64,000 nt of DNA from Paracoccus lichenicola (GCF_009708075.1 NZ_WMBT01000001.1:434001-498000), one strand, 5' to 3'. Shown: positions 45,434 to 57,149, counted from the first letter of the stretch. The notes: a model not told the origin generated them from the letters alone. Numbers and translations: made by a program.

Positions 45434-45459
45434 AGTGACGAACGCGCGAAGCGCAGGCG

Positions 45460-45491
45460 AAAGGGCCAGAGGACAACCCTCCAGCCCTTTT
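45460..45491 (+). terminator. Second hairpin with T run after glyS
   Basis: AAAGGGC (45460-45466) pairs with GCCCTTT (45484-45490), with an inner AGG/CCT pairing, and TTTT ends the structure. It is probably a back-up terminator for glyS. Confidence 0.5.
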
Positions 45492-45497
45492 CACCTT

Positions 45498-45535
45498 TGC
45501 ACAAATATCCCGGGGTCCGGGGGCTGGCCCCCGGC
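45498..45535 (-). repeat. Intergenic GC-rich hairpin element with GGATATTTG tail, copy 2
   Basis: On the minus strand: CCGGGGGC-CA-GCCCCCGG followed by ACCCCGGGATATTTGT, matching the element at 15179-15228 in order and orientation relative to its own hairpin. It lies between the convergent glyS and sdhB stops. Confidence 0.6.
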
Positions 45536-45552
45536 TGTCGCGGGACGCAAAA

Positions 45553-46332
45553 TCACACCATCCGGTCAACCATCATGTGCTTGATCGACGCGATCGCCTT
45601 GGCCGGGTTCAGCCCCTTGGGGCAGGTGTTGGTGCAGTTCATGATCGTGTGGCAGCGATAGAGCTTGAAGGGATCCTCCAACTCGTCCAGCCGCTCGCCC
45701 GTCGCCTCGTCGCGGCTGTCGATAATCCAGCGATAGGCATTCAACAGCGCGGCGGGGCCAAGGTAACGGTCGCCGTTCCACCAATAGGACGGGCAGGCGG
45801 TGGAACAGGAGGCGCAGAGGATGCACTCGTAAAGCCCGTCCAGCTTCTTGCGGTCCTCGATGGACTGCTTCCATTCCTTGCCGGGCGTGGGCGACTTGGT
45901 GATCAGGTAGGGGTTCACCGAAGCGTGCTGGGCATAGAAATGCGTCAGATCCGGGACCAGATCCTTGACCACCGGCATGTGCGGCAGGGGATAGATGGAA
46001 ATGTCGCCCTTCACCTCGTCGATGCCGTAGATGCAGGCCAGGTGGTTGCCACCGTCGATGTTCATCGCGCAGGATCCGCAGATCCCCTCACGGCAGGACC
46101 GGCGGAAGGACAGCGTCGGGTCGATGTCGTTCTTGATCTTGATCAGCGCGTCCAGGATCATCGGCCCGCATTTGTCGGTGTCGACGAAATAGGTGTCCAG
46201 GCGCGGGTTTTCGCCGGTGTTCGGATCCCAGCGATAGATCGTGAACTTGCGGACGTTGGCCGCGCCCTCGGGGCGGGGCCAGGTCTTGCCGACCCGGATC
46301 TGGCTGTTCTTGGGCAGGGTGAACTGGACCAT
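45553..46332 (-). CDS. sdhB: Succinate dehydrogenase iron-sulfur subunit
   Basis: The 259-residue electron-transfer subunit of complex II at the cytoplasmic membrane. The 2Fe-2S site is [10 protein letters not shown] with a later Cys in HLACI. The 4Fe-4S site is [16 protein letters not shown], and the 3Fe-4S site [25 protein letters not shown] precedes the ATG. It is the last gene of the sdh run but is separated from sdhA by three unrelated genes on the same strand. Confidence 0.97.
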   Translation of the reverse strand: MVQFTLPKNSQIRVGKTWPRPEGAANVRKFTIYRWDPNTGENPRLDTYFVDTDKCGPMILDALIKIKNDIDPTLSFRRSCREGICGSCAMNIDGGNHLACIYGIDEVKGDISIYPLPHMPVVKDLVPDLTHFYAQHASVNPYLITKSPTPGKEWKQSIEDRKKLDGLYECILCASCSTACPSYWWNGDRYLGPAALLNAYRWIIDSRDEATGERLDELEDPFKLYRCHTIMNCTNTCPKGLNPAKAIASIKHMMVDRMV

Positions 46333-46344
46333 TGGGTGCTCCTC

Positions 46345-47187
46345 TCAGGAAGTGCCTTCGGACGGCGCGGTGGCCGTGAACAGATGTTCGTTGCGCGCCA
46401 CAAGGTCGGCGATCCGGCCACGCGCATGGGGATGAAGCGCAAGGCCGTTCAGCCTGCGCAGGAATTCGGTGGCGCCCTCGCTCAGGCGGCCGTTGGTCGG
46501 CCCGTCCAGCGGCTCCAGCGCGTCGATCCGCGCGTCGTCCAGACCGGCATGGCGCAGAAGCTGGCGGCCGGGACGCAGGGGGTCGGCCTCGTCCTCCAGC
46601 TTGAAGCGGGTCAGGCGCCCGCCGACCTCGGTCCCCAGGCGGCGGATCAGGTCGCCCCAGCCTGGAAGATCGGCAGTCTCGGCCTCGAATTCAAGCAGGC
46701 TGCGCTGATAACCGTCGGTCCGCACCGCCTGCGCCCAGACCGAGGGGCGCCACGACTTCTGGTTGCGGGTGTAGATCACGAAGTCCGGGGCGAAATCGCG
46801 CGCCTCGGCCAGCAGCAGCGCGGCGATCTGCGGCAGGGCCGGATAAAGCCGCGTCTCGCCACCATTGCCGGGCATGGCGCCCGCCAGGTTCTCGTGGCTG
46901 ATCAAGGCGGGAATGTCGTTCGCAGGCAGCGTGTCCAGCACCTCGCGAAAGGCCAGCCGCAGGGCCTTGGCCCCGTCGTCCGACGGGTTCAGGCTGAAGC
47001 CGATGGCCGCCCGGCCCAGGGGGCGCATGGGCGATCCCTCCTCGGGCGTGCGGACGACCAGATGCCCGGACAGCGCGTCGGCATTGCGGCGCAGATGCCG
47101 CTGGATCGAGGTGCTGCCGGTCTTCTGAACGCCCAGATGAACGATCAGGCGCCGCGCCCCCTGCCCTTTCCGTCCCGTGCCCGCCAT
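46345..47187 (-). CDS. Sulfotransferase-like protein
   Basis: A 280-residue protein with an N-terminal P-loop-like 5'-phosphosulfate motif IVHLGVQKTGSTSIQRHL, as in PAPS-dependent sulfotransferases and related proteins. A 3'-phosphate-binding region is plausible at FVIYTRNQKSWRPSV. No signal peptide or membrane segment is seen. The acceptor is unknown. It lies inside the sdh gene run, between two lipoprotein genes and sdhB, 3 bases after the first and 12 bases before the second. Confidence 0.65.
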   Translation of the reverse strand: MAGTGRKGQGARRLIVHLGVQKTGSTSIQRHLRRNADALSGHLVVRTPEEGSPMRPLGRAAIGFSLNPSDDGAKALRLAFREVLDTLPANDIPALISHENLAGAMPGNGGETRLYPALPQIAALLLAEARDFAPDFVIYTRNQKSWRPSVWAQAVRTDGYQRSLLEFEAETADLPGWGDLIRRLGTEVGGRLTRFKLEDEADPLRPGRQLLRHAGLDDARIDALEPLDGPTNGRLSEGATEFLRRLNGLALHPHARGRIADLVARNEHLFTATAPSEGTS

Positions 47188-47190
47188 GGT

Positions 47191-47514
47191 TCAGCCCGTC
47201 CAGCCCGGCTGGTCCGCCAGCGGGCGGCGCGGCGGCTGGCCCGACCGGCGCTGCACGCAGCGGTCATAAACCTGCGCGGGATCGCGCCCCATCAGGTAAT
47301 CGCCCGACAGATCCACCGACACGCTGCCGAAGCCGCGCGTGTCGCCGTCAAAGCCGGTGCCGATGCCCACCGCGACATTGGTGCGCGGGCGCACGGCCAG
47401 TTCGGCGTCGCGCAGGCAGGTCACTTCGGCCTGCTCGACCGGCACCGGGCCGCAGGCGGACAAGGCCGCCAGCAGCGGTATCGCGACCATCACTCCCGCC
47501 CGCGCGCGCATCAT
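47191..47514 (-). CDS. Small lipoprotein of unknown function
   Basis: A 107-residue protein with a signal sequence and lipobox LSAC (Cys at about 21), so probably an outer- or inner-membrane lipoprotein. A Gly-rich stretch (VAVGIGTGFDGDTRGFGSVSVDLSG) suggests beta structure. Two further cysteines (TCLRDAEL, YDRCVQ) could form a disulfide. The first of two adjacent ATGs is used. It lies 1 base after the preceding lipoprotein gene and inside the sdh run. No family was recognised. Confidence 0.7.
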   Translation of the reverse strand: MMRARAGVMVAIPLLAALSACGPVPVEQAEVTCLRDAELAVRPRTNVAVGIGTGFDGDTRGFGSVSVDLSGDYLMGRDPAQVYDRCVQRRSGQPPRRPLADQPGWTG

Positions 47515-47515
47515 G

Positions 47516-47881
47516 TCACGCCGTGCGTGCCGCAGCGGCGATGCACTGCGTGGTGGCGGGCCGCGAGACGATCGCCGCCACGCTGTCCGCCGTGCCCGTC
47601 ACGCCTGCGCGCGAGGCCTGGGCGATGTCGATCAGTTCCGCCGTGGTGGCGTTGTTGACCACGCAATCGGTATAGGGCGCGACATTGGCGCCGGGCAGGC
47701 GCTTTTCCATTTCCGCGTTGATCACCGTCCGGGCCACCTGTCGCGAGGCCGCGTCCAGCACCGTCGGCGCGGTGACGACGGCGGGCGGGGTGGTGACGGT
47801 CGTCGCAGGCGGCACGGGCGCCACGCAGCCCGCCAGCGTGGCGGCGGCAAGGCCAAGGGCGGCGAAAGTCTGGAAACGCAT
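47516..47881 (-). CDS. Small lipoprotein of unknown function, coupled to sdhA
   Basis: A 121-residue protein with signal sequence and lipobox LAGC (Cys19), followed by a Pro/Thr/Val-rich linker and a helical domain with two cysteines (TDCVVNN, TQCIAAA). The ATG shares one base with the sdhA stop (TGATG), so its translation is coupled to sdhA. A similar gene in the sdh region of other Rhodobacterales is likely but could not be checked. Confidence 0.72.
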   Translation of the reverse strand: MRFQTFAALGLAAATLAGCVAPVPPATTVTTPPAVVTAPTVLDAASRQVARTVINAEMEKRLPGANVAPYTDCVVNNATTAELIDIAQASRAGVTGTADSVAAIVSRPATTQCIAAAARTA

Positions 47882-49683
47882 CAGTAAACCCTCTTTTTCG
47901 GAGCAATCTTCTTCAGGTCGATCCCGCCATCTGCTTCCGTCGTCAGGGGGTCCAGATGAACGGGGCGGTAATCCAGTTTAACCGCGTTTCCGTCCACCCA
48001 TGCAAGCGAGTGCTTGCGCCAGTTGGCGTCGTCCCGCTCGGGCCAGTCCTCGTGGGCATGGGCGCCCCGGCTTTCCTTCCTCGCCTCGGCCGCGACGATG
48101 GTCGCCAGGGCGTTCGGCATCAGGTTGGTCAGCTCCAGCGTTTCCATCAGGTCGCTGTTCCAGATCAGGCCCCGGTCGGTGACGCGGATGTCGTCCATCT
48201 TGGACGCGATGGCGGTCATCTTCTCGGCGCCCTCGGCCAGAGTCTTGTCGGTGCGGAACACCGCCGCGTCGGCCTGCATGGTGCGCTGCATCTCCAGCCG
48301 CAGTTCCGCCGTGCCCATCGTGCCGTTGGCATGGCGCAAGCCGTCGAAACGGGACAGCGCCTTGTCCACCTGGGCCTGGTTCGTTTCGGGGATATGCCCT
48401 TCGCGGTCGATCACCTGGCCTGCGCGGATCGCGGCGGCGCGGCCGAACACCACAAGGTCGATCAGGCTGTTCGACCCCAGCCGGTTCGCGCCATGGACGG
48501 ACGCGCAGCCCGCCTCGCCCACGGCCATAAGGCCGGGAAAGATCGCGTCGGGGTCATCAGTAGTGGGCGCCAGAACCTCGCCCCAATAGTTCGTGGGGAT
48601 GCCGCCCATGTTGTAATGGACCGTGGGCAGGATCGGGATCGGCTGCTTGGTCACATCGACGCCTGCAAAGATCTTGGCCGATTCGCTGATGCCGGGCAGC
48701 CGTTCGGCCAGGGCCTCGGGCGGCAGATGCATCAGGTTCAGATACATGTGGTCCTTGTCGGGACCCACCCCGCGGCCTTCGCGGATCTCGATGGTGATGC
48801 AGCGGGACACCACGTCACGCGACGCCAGATCCTTGTAGGTGGGCGCGTAGCGTTCCATGAACCGCTCGCCTTCGGAGTTCGTCAGATAGCCCCCCTCGCC
48901 CCGCGCGCCCTCGGTGATCAGGCAGCCCGAGCCGTAGATGCCGGTCGGGTGGAACTGCACGAATTCCATGTCCTGCAAAGGCAGGCCCGCGCGCGCCACC
49001 ATGCCGCCGCCGTCGCCGGTGCAGGTATGGGCGCTTGTCGCGCTGAAATAGGCGCGGCCATAGCCGCCGGTCGCCAGCACCACCATCTTGGCGTTGAAGA
49101 CATGGATCGTGCCATCGTCCAGCTTCCAGCAGACGACGCCGGTGCAGGCGCCGTCCGTGACGATCAGGTCGATGGCGAAGTATTCGATGAAGAATTCCGC
49201 GTTGTTCTTCAGCGACTGGCCGTAAAGCGTGTGCAGGATCGCGTGGCCGGTGCGGTCGGCGGCGGCGCAGGTGCGCTGCACGGGGGGGCCTTCGCCGTAT
49301 TCGGTGGTGTGGCCGCCGAAGGGCCGCTGGTAGATCTTGCCTTCCTCGGTCCGGGAAAACGGCACGCCGTAATGTTCCAGCTCATAGACGGCCTTGGGCG
49401 CTTCGCGCGCCAGGTATTCCATGGCGTCGGTGTCGCCCAGCCAGTCGGACCCCTTGACGGTGTCGTACATGTGCCATTGCCAGCTGTCCGGTCCCATGTT
49501 CGACAGCGACGCCGCGATGCCGCCCTGCGCCGCGACGGTGTGCGACCGCGTGGGGAACACCTTGGTCACGCAGGCCGTGCGCAGCCCCTGTTCGGCCATG
49601 CCCAGCGTCGCGCGCAGGCCCGCACCGCCCGCGCCCACCACGACCACGTCGTAATCATGCGTATGAATGTCGTAAGCTGCCAT
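47881..49683 (-). CDS. sdhA: Succinate dehydrogenase flavoprotein subunit
   Basis: The 600-residue catalytic subunit of complex II, oxidising succinate to fumarate. The FAD motif is [13 protein letters not shown], with covalent FAD ligand H48 in [10 protein letters not shown]. Substrate residues lie in [25 protein letters not shown] and the [22 protein letters not shown] block. The C-terminus ends in the family [10 protein letters not shown]. It follows sdhD by 8 bases. Confidence 0.98.
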   Translation of the reverse strand: MAAYDIHTHDYDVVVVGAGGAGLRATLGMAEQGLRTACVTKVFPTRSHTVAAQGGIAASLSNMGPDSWQWHMYDTVKGSDWLGDTDAMEYLAREAPKAVYELEHYGVPFSRTEEGKIYQRPFGGHTTEYGEGPPVQRTCAAADRTGHAILHTLYGQSLKNNAEFFIEYFAIDLIVTDGACTGVVCWKLDDGTIHVFNAKMVVLATGGYGRAYFSATSAHTCTGDGGGMVARAGLPLQDMEFVQFHPTGIYGSGCLITEGARGEGGYLTNSEGERFMERYAPTYKDLASRDVVSRCITIEIREGRGVGPDKDHMYLNLMHLPPEALAERLPGISESAKIFAGVDVTKQPIPILPTVHYNMGGIPTNYWGEVLAPTTDDPDAIFPGLMAVGEAGCASVHGANRLGSNSLIDLVVFGRAAAIRAGQVIDREGHIPETNQAQVDKALSRFDGLRHANGTMGTAELRLEMQRTMQADAAVFRTDKTLAEGAEKMTAIASKMDDIRVTDRGLIWNSDLMETLELTNLMPNALATIVAAEARKESRGAHAHEDWPERDDANWRKHSLAWVDGNAVKLDYRPVHLDPLTTEADGGIDLKKIAPKKRVY

Positions 49684-49691
49684 GATGCCCC

Positions 49692-50078
49692 TCAGATCGC
49701 GACGGTGACAAGGGTCATCTTGGCCAGGGCAAAGATTGCCGCCGCGATGACCGCCCAGGAAAAGACCACCGAGACGATGATCGCCACCTTGCGCGCCGTG
49801 TGTTGGAAATAGTCGTCGATCATGATCCGGGTGCCCCGGATGAAATGGGCCATGCCCACGACGATGAACAGCGCCGTGATCAGCGCCGGATAGGGACGGC
49901 CGAAATAGGCCACCAGTTCGGGATGCGGCAGGCCGATCGCGTTGGCGATCACCAGCATGAAGGCCGGGACCAGCAGCACGAGGGCGCAGGACGTGACGGT
50001 CAGGAACCAGTGGTCGGCGGTACCGCTGTGGGCGGAACCCAGGCCCATGGCCGCCTTGCGGGGGGTGATATAGCGCAT
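49692..50078 (-). CDS. sdhD: Succinate dehydrogenase membrane anchor subunit
   Basis: A 128-residue subunit with three membrane helices (about 25-48, 62-82, 97-120). [13 protein letters not shown], following the second helix, holds residues near the quinone site. With SdhC it binds heme b and ubiquinone. It sits between sdhC and sdhA. Confidence 0.93.
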   Translation of the reverse strand: MRYITPRKAAMGLGSAHSGTADHWFLTVTSCALVLLVPAFMLVIANAIGLPHPELVAYFGRPYPALITALFIVVGMAHFIRGTRIMIDDYFQHTARKVAIIVSVVFSWAVIAAAIFALAKMTLVTVAI

Positions 50079-50091
50079 GGTTGCCTTGCCC

Positions 50092-50484
50092 TTATGCGAA
50101 GAAGAACAGGATCAGGGACAGCAGCGTCAGCACCACGGACCCGATGATGATGGCCCAGCTTGCACGCTCGGCCTCCTCGATCCGCAGCAACTGGCCCGCG
50201 TCGTAGAACAGGTGCCGGATGCCCGCCAGCGTGTGGAACCACAGCGCCCAGGCCGATCCGGTCAGCACGATGAAGCCGATCCAGGACCGCACCACCCAGT
50301 CGGCGGCGGCAAAGGCGCGCGGCCCGCTGACGGCGGCCACCAGCCACCAGACCAGCAGCAGGATGCCCGCGACAAGCGCGTGCCCCGTGATCCGCGTCAT
50401 GATCGAGGTCACGGCCGCCATGGGCAGGCGATAGACTTGCATATGGGGGGAAAGCGGCCGGTTGCCCCGGTTCACATCGGCCAT
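50092..50484 (-). CDS. sdhC: Succinate dehydrogenase cytochrome b556 subunit
   Basis: A 130-residue subunit with RPLSPHMQVYRLPMAAVTSIMTRITG at the N-terminus (the SPH and S..HR-type quinone region) and three membrane helices. The heme-ligand histidine lies in WFHTLAGIRHLFYD. The start MADVNRGNRPLSPH is preceded by AAGGAG. It is the first gene of the sdhCDAB run; the twin-dyad operator lies about 150 bases upstream. Confidence 0.95.
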   Translation of the reverse strand: MADVNRGNRPLSPHMQVYRLPMAAVTSIMTRITGHALVAGILLLVWWLVAAVSGPRAFAAADWVVRSWIGFIVLTGSAWALWFHTLAGIRHLFYDAGQLLRIEEAERASWAIIIGSVVLTLLSLILFFFA

Positions 50485-50633
50485 GATGCGGCGCTCCTTC
50501 AAACGGTTGGCTCGACCCGGCGCAGGCACGGCTGGCCTCGCGGGCTGGCGATTGACGCGTTACTGTCGTGATTTGTTTCCTCTGTCATCGGCATACAACA
50601 GAGTTCCGGCGGATTTTCCGCCCAACGCAGACT

Positions 50634-50666
50634 TTGTGATCACGACCTGCAAAGCCGTGATCACAA
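50634..50666. promoter_or_regulatory. Twin-dyad operator upstream of sdhC
   Basis: TTGTGATCACG (50634-50644), 11 bases, CGTGATCACAA (50656-50666): a perfect 11-bp inverted repeat whose arms each contain the palindrome GTGATCAC, set 21 bp apart. The same arms and spacing occur upstream of sucC at 55781-55813. Confidence 0.75.
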
Positions 50667-50700
50667 CCCATGCTGCGGATGCGAGAGGGCGACTCGGGGG

Positions 50701-51735
50701 TCACTCCGGCATCAGCGCCCAGCAGTCCAGATCCAGCAGTACCTCGGGCAGGTAGCGGCCTTCGTTGTCCTTCAAGGCCAAGGCCGCGCTGTCGCCCTTG
50801 GTCGCGACCAGCCGCAGCCGGATCGCGCCCACGCCCGGCGCGTCCGTGTCCGCCTTGTCCAGAACCTCGGACCAGGCGCGCACGGTGTCGCCCGCGAAGC
50901 ACGGGTTGGCATGGGCGCCCGCATTCAGCGCGACGATCATCTGCGCGTTGGCAAGCCCGTTGAAGGACAGCGCGCGGGCCATGCTGATGACATGCCCGCC
51001 ATAGATCAGCCGCCGCCCATCGTCGCGGTTGGTGGCGTCGAAATGGACCTTGGCGGTGTTCTGCCACAGGCGGGTCGCCAGCATGTGCTCGGCTTCCTCG
51101 ATGGTCACGCCGTCCACATGGTCGATCTTCTCGCCGATCTGGTAATCGCCCCAGCGATGCGGCTCGCCCGCCAGGTCGAAGTCGTAGTCCGAGAAATCCA
51201 GCCCTTCGGGGATCACCAGATCGCCGGGTGCCACGACCGGGGCCAGATCCGGCACCACGGTTTCCGGCGCGGGCGCGTCCGCGTCGCGCTTGCGCACCAT
51301 CACCCAGCGGACGTAATCCAGCACCGGCTCGTCCATCTGGTTCAGCCCCTGGGTGCGCACCCAGACCACGCCCGACGTGCCGTTCGAGTTCTGCTTCAGC
51401 CCGATCACCTGCGATTCCGACCGCAGCGTGTCGCCCGGCCAGACCGGCGCCAGCCAGCGGCCCTGCGCATAGCCCAGGTTCGCCACCGCGTTCAGGCTGA
51501 CATCCGGCACCGTCTTGCCGAACACGACATGAAAGGCCAGCAGGTCGTCCATCGGACTGCCCTCCAGCCCGCAGTTCGTCGCGAATTCGTCGCTGGAATA
51601 CAGCGCATGGCGCGCGGGATAAAGCGCGTGATAAAGCGCCCTTTCCCCCTCGGCCACGGTGCGGGGAACGGCGTGGCGGATCACCTGGCCCAGGCGGTAA
51701 TCCTCGAAGAAGCGGCCCGGATCGGTCTTGGTCAT
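50701..51735 (-). CDS. mch: Mesaconyl-CoA hydratase (MaoC-type), ethylmalonyl-CoA pathway
   Basis: A 344-residue double hot-dog-fold hydratase that interconverts mesaconyl-C1-CoA and beta-methylmalyl-CoA. Its length and segments (FFEDYRLGQVIRHAVPRTV; NLGYAQGRWLAPVWPGDTL; RLIYGGHVISMARALSFNGL) match Rhodobacter Mch. It begins a minus-strand run mch-DUF1737-nnrU-mcl2 read in the order mcl2, nnrU, DUF1737, mch. The ATG overlaps the DUF1737 stop. It ends 35 bases from the sdhC twin-dyad. Confidence 0.88.
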   Translation of the reverse strand: MTKTDPGRFFEDYRLGQVIRHAVPRTVAEGERALYHALYPARHALYSSDEFATNCGLEGSPMDDLLAFHVVFGKTVPDVSLNAVANLGYAQGRWLAPVWPGDTLRSESQVIGLKQNSNGTSGVVWVRTQGLNQMDEPVLDYVRWVMVRKRDADAPAPETVVPDLAPVVAPGDLVIPEGLDFSDYDFDLAGEPHRWGDYQIGEKIDHVDGVTIEEAEHMLATRLWQNTAKVHFDATNRDDGRRLIYGGHVISMARALSFNGLANAQMIVALNAGAHANPCFAGDTVRAWSEVLDKADTDAPGVGAIRLRLVATKGDSAALALKDNEGRYLPEVLLDLDCWALMPE

Positions 51736-51938
51736 TGTTGCCCCAGCTTCATGTCGGGATGATAGTCGGCCTCGATCTGCTTGGTGACGGCCTGGCCCAT
51801 CCGCATCACGCCCTTGACGGGATCAAAGGCCATCGAGGGGCTGCCGTGCAGGGACCAGCCCTTGGACAGCGCCTCGCTGACGCGGTGGCAGAACTGCGAG
51901 GTGTCGTCCTCGGTGATGCAGCGGTAAAGGGTGGTCAC
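51732..51938 (-). CDS. DUF1737 protein
   Basis: A 68-residue protein, TEDDTSQFCHRVSEALSKGWSLHGSPSM, fitting DUF1737, a small fold whose members have no assigned function. It is coupled to mch by an ATGA overlap and begins 1 base after the nnrU stop. Confidence 0.85.
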   Translation of the reverse strand: MTTLYRCITEDDTSQFCHRVSEALSKGWSLHGSPSMAFDPVKGVMRMGQAVTKQIEADYHPDMKLGQQ

Positions 51939-51939
51939 G

Positions 51940-52488
51940 TCAGCCTCCGAAGGGCCAGGGTCCGATCCAGCCGTGGATCAGGCCCACGACCAGGGTGACG
52001 ACGACCGCGCCCGCGGCGGCCATGATTTCCTTGCGGACGGGGAACGGGCCGGTCCGCCGTTTCCAGGCGCCGGCGCGGTTCAGCAACACGATCTCGACCA
52101 GCGCCCAGGCCAGCAGCCCGCCGAACAGGATGAACGACGGCAGGTCGCCGTTCGTCAGCAGGTGGGCAAAGGCCCACAGCGAAAACCCGGTCAGCTGCGG
52201 ATGATGGATCCAGGCCGTGACGCGCGTGCCCATGCCGTCGGCGGCGTAAAGGTAAAAGGCCAGCAGAACCAGCAGGTTGTTGATGCCCACAAGCGCGGGC
52301 GACGGTCCCCACCAGAACGGGCCGTCGGCCTGCCCATAGCCCCGCGCCATCAGGAACACCGAGACGATCAGCAGGACCGCGACCAGCCCCTTGCCCTTGT
52401 CGCCCAGGGCGGCGCGGGGTCCAGGGGCCACGCGCTTGAACAGATGCGCCGCCCACCACAGGGCCACGCCCGAAATCAGCAGAACCAT
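51940..52488 (-). CDS. NnrU-family membrane protein
   Basis: A 182-residue protein with about five to six membrane segments and the NnrU pattern (LWWAAHLFKRVAP; IHHPQLTGFSLWAFAHLLTNGD). NnrU was described in denitrifiers, and the family is also related to isoprenoid/carotenoid isomerase-type membrane proteins such as Z-ISO. No denitrification gene is near here, so a nitrite-reduction role is not supported by context. Confidence 0.85.
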   Translation of the reverse strand: MVLLISGVALWWAAHLFKRVAPGPRAALGDKGKGLVAVLLIVSVFLMARGYGQADGPFWWGPSPALVGINNLLVLLAFYLYAADGMGTRVTAWIHHPQLTGFSLWAFAHLLTNGDLPSFILFGGLLAWALVEIVLLNRAGAWKRRTGPFPVRKEIMAAAGAVVVTLVVGLIHGWIGPWPFGG

Positions 52489-52530
52489 CTGGCTTTCCTT
52501 TCGCTGGATGTCATGGGCGGCACCCTGCCC

Positions 52531-53373
52531 TTATCCGGCCACCGCCGCAATCGCCTTGGCCCGGTCCAGCGTCTTGCGCGCGGTCTCGACATGCAGGTTT
52601 TCCACGATCTTGCCGTCCACGACGGCCACGCCCTTGCCCTCGGCGGCGGCGGCCTGGAAGGCGTCGATCTGGCGGCGGGCGAGGTCGATCTCGGCCTCGG
52701 TCGGCGCGAAGGCCGCGTTGGCAACGGCAAGCTGGGCGGGGTGGATCAGCGTCTTGCCGTCAAAGCCCATGTCGCGGCCCTGTTCGCATTCGGCGCGCAA
52801 GCCGTCTTCGTCCTTGAAGGCGTTGAACACGCCGTCCACGATCACCTTGCCGTAAGCCTTGGCGGCCAGCAGGCACAGGCCAAGCCCCGCCTGCATCGGC
52901 AGCCGGTCAGGGCGGAAGCGGCTGTTGAGTTCCTTGGCCAGGTCGTTGGTGCCCATCACCATCCCCTCCAGCCGGGGATGGGCGGCGATGGCGGCAGCGT
53001 TCAGCATCCCCAGCGGCGTTTCCATCATCGCCCACAGGGGCGTGTCAGGGATCAGCGCGGCCACCTGGTCCAGGGCGGCGGCGCTGTCCACCTTGGGGAT
53101 CAGCACGGCATCCGCGGGCAGGGTCGCGCAGAACCGCGCATCCTCCGCGCCCCATTCGGTCGCCAGCCCGTTGATCCGCACGATCCTTGCCCGAGCGCCG
53201 TAATCATTTGCCAGCGCCGCCGCCAGGGCATCGCGCGCGGCGACCTTTTCGCCCGGCGCCACCGCATCCTCCAGATCGAAGATGATCGCGTCGGCGGGCA
53301 GCGTCTGCGCCTTTTCCATCGCCCGCGCATTGGCGGCAGGGATATACAGAACCGAACGATAAGGGCGCGCCAT
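52531..53373 (-). CDS. mcl2: (3S)-malyl-CoA thioesterase (CitE-like, Mcl2)
   Basis: A 280-residue CitE-superfamily protein. The segments RSVLYIPAANARAMEKA, IFDLEDAVAPGEK, WAMMETPLGML and GKTLIHPAQL carry the metal- and CoA-binding residues. It starts MARPYRSVLYIPA and is about 40 residues shorter than malyl-CoA lyase Mcl1, which fits Rhodobacter Mcl2, a thioesterase releasing malate. The adjacent mch supports a place in the ethylmalonyl-CoA pathway. A citrate-lyase beta role is unlikely because citD and citF are absent. Confidence 0.82.
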   Translation of the reverse strand: MARPYRSVLYIPAANARAMEKAQTLPADAIIFDLEDAVAPGEKVAARDALAAALANDYGARARIVRINGLATEWGAEDARFCATLPADAVLIPKVDSAAALDQVAALIPDTPLWAMMETPLGMLNAAAIAAHPRLEGMVMGTNDLAKELNSRFRPDRLPMQAGLGLCLLAAKAYGKVIVDGVFNAFKDEDGLRAECEQGRDMGFDGKTLIHPAQLAVANAAFAPTEAEIDLARRQIDAFQAAAAEGKGVAVVDGKIVENLHVETARKTLDRAKAIAAVAG

Positions 53374-53454
53374 CAGATCCTCCTCGCAACAATCTTGCGT
53401 GACGCTGCCCGCTGATGTCAGATTTGGCAAGCGCAAAATTGCTGCGCTGCGGCG

Positions 53455-55302
<1,848 letters not shown>

Positions 55303-55320
55303 TCCGTCCCGCAGAATGGC

Positions 55321-55347
55321 AAGGCGCGTCCCCCGGGGCGCGCCTTT
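55321..55347 (+). terminator. Terminator candidate after mdh
   Basis: AAGGCGCG (55321-55328) pairs with CGCGCCTT (55339-55346), with CCCC/GGGG inside, and TTTGCATTTG follows. The T run is interrupted. Confidence 0.55.
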
Positions 55348-55415
55348 GCATTTGATGTTATGCGTTTTTCGGCTTTCGTTTTATCATCGCCCCGTTCCAT
55401 GAACCGGAGGCGACC

Positions 55416-55751
55416 ATGAACCGGACCGTCCTGCCTGCTGCCCTTTTGCCCCTGCTGCTGCTGACCGCCTGCCAGGCCCCGCCCACATCCCCCCGCCCCA
55501 CGGATCAACTGCCCTTCATGGGCAGCTGGGATTGCGGCATCACGACCATGACCTTTACGCCCACATCCTATCTGCCCTCGAACGACGCGGCCCCGATCAG
55601 GATCCGCAGCTTCTCGACCCAGAACCGCGTGACGACCATGACGCTGGCCGACGGCGCGGTGATCCAGGTGCAGTCGCAGAACGACAACCGGATCGTCTGG
55701 CTGTCCCAAAGCACCGGCGACAGCTTCGAGTGTTCCCGCGTGGCAGGCTGA
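55416..55751 (+). CDS. Small lipoprotein of unknown function
   Basis: A 111-residue exported protein with signal sequence and lipobox LTAC (Cys19). The mature part has SWDCGITTMTFTPTSY and ends in DSFECSRVAG; its two cysteines may pair, and the beta-rich pattern suggests a small barrel. GGAGG lies 6 bases before the ATG. It stands between the mdh terminator and the sucC operator. No family was recognised. Confidence 0.72.
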   Translation: MNRTVLPAALLPLLLLTACQAPPTSPRPTDQLPFMGSWDCGITTMTFTPTSYLPSNDAAPIRIRSFSTQNRVTTMTLADGAVIQVQSQNDNRIVWLSQSTGDSFECSRVAG

Positions 55752-55780
55752 TCGTTAAGCGAATCCTGTCGTTTCCGGCT

Positions 55781-55813
55781 TTGTGATCACGGCATTTCCA
55801 GCCGTGATCACAA
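55781..55813. promoter_or_regulatory. Twin-dyad operator upstream of sucC
   Basis: TTGTGATCACG (55781-55791), 11 bases, CGTGATCACAA (55803-55813). Arms and spacing are identical to those upstream of sdhC; only the 11-base centre differs. It lies 110 bases before the sucC ATG. A further perfect hairpin, CGGGAAA-ATCG-TTTCCCG, is at 55846-55863. Confidence 0.75.
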
Positions 55814-55923
55814 TCCGCGACTTCTTGCGGCTTTCCGGCATTTTACGGGAAAATCGTTTCCCGGCTGCTTGCGGTTGTGGCAAGACCCCCGGCAAATCTG
55901 TCGAACCGAAAAAGGGGGTCAGG

Positions 55924-57117
<1,194 letters not shown>

Positions 57118-57149
57118 TCGTGTGACCGGGGCGGGGGTGCGGATCCCAA

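Noticed and set aside
51940..52488. nnrU as a marker of a denitrification locus
   Set aside because: No nir, nor or nos gene is in the window; the neighbours are ethylmalonyl-CoA pathway and TCA genes, so the name says little about function here.
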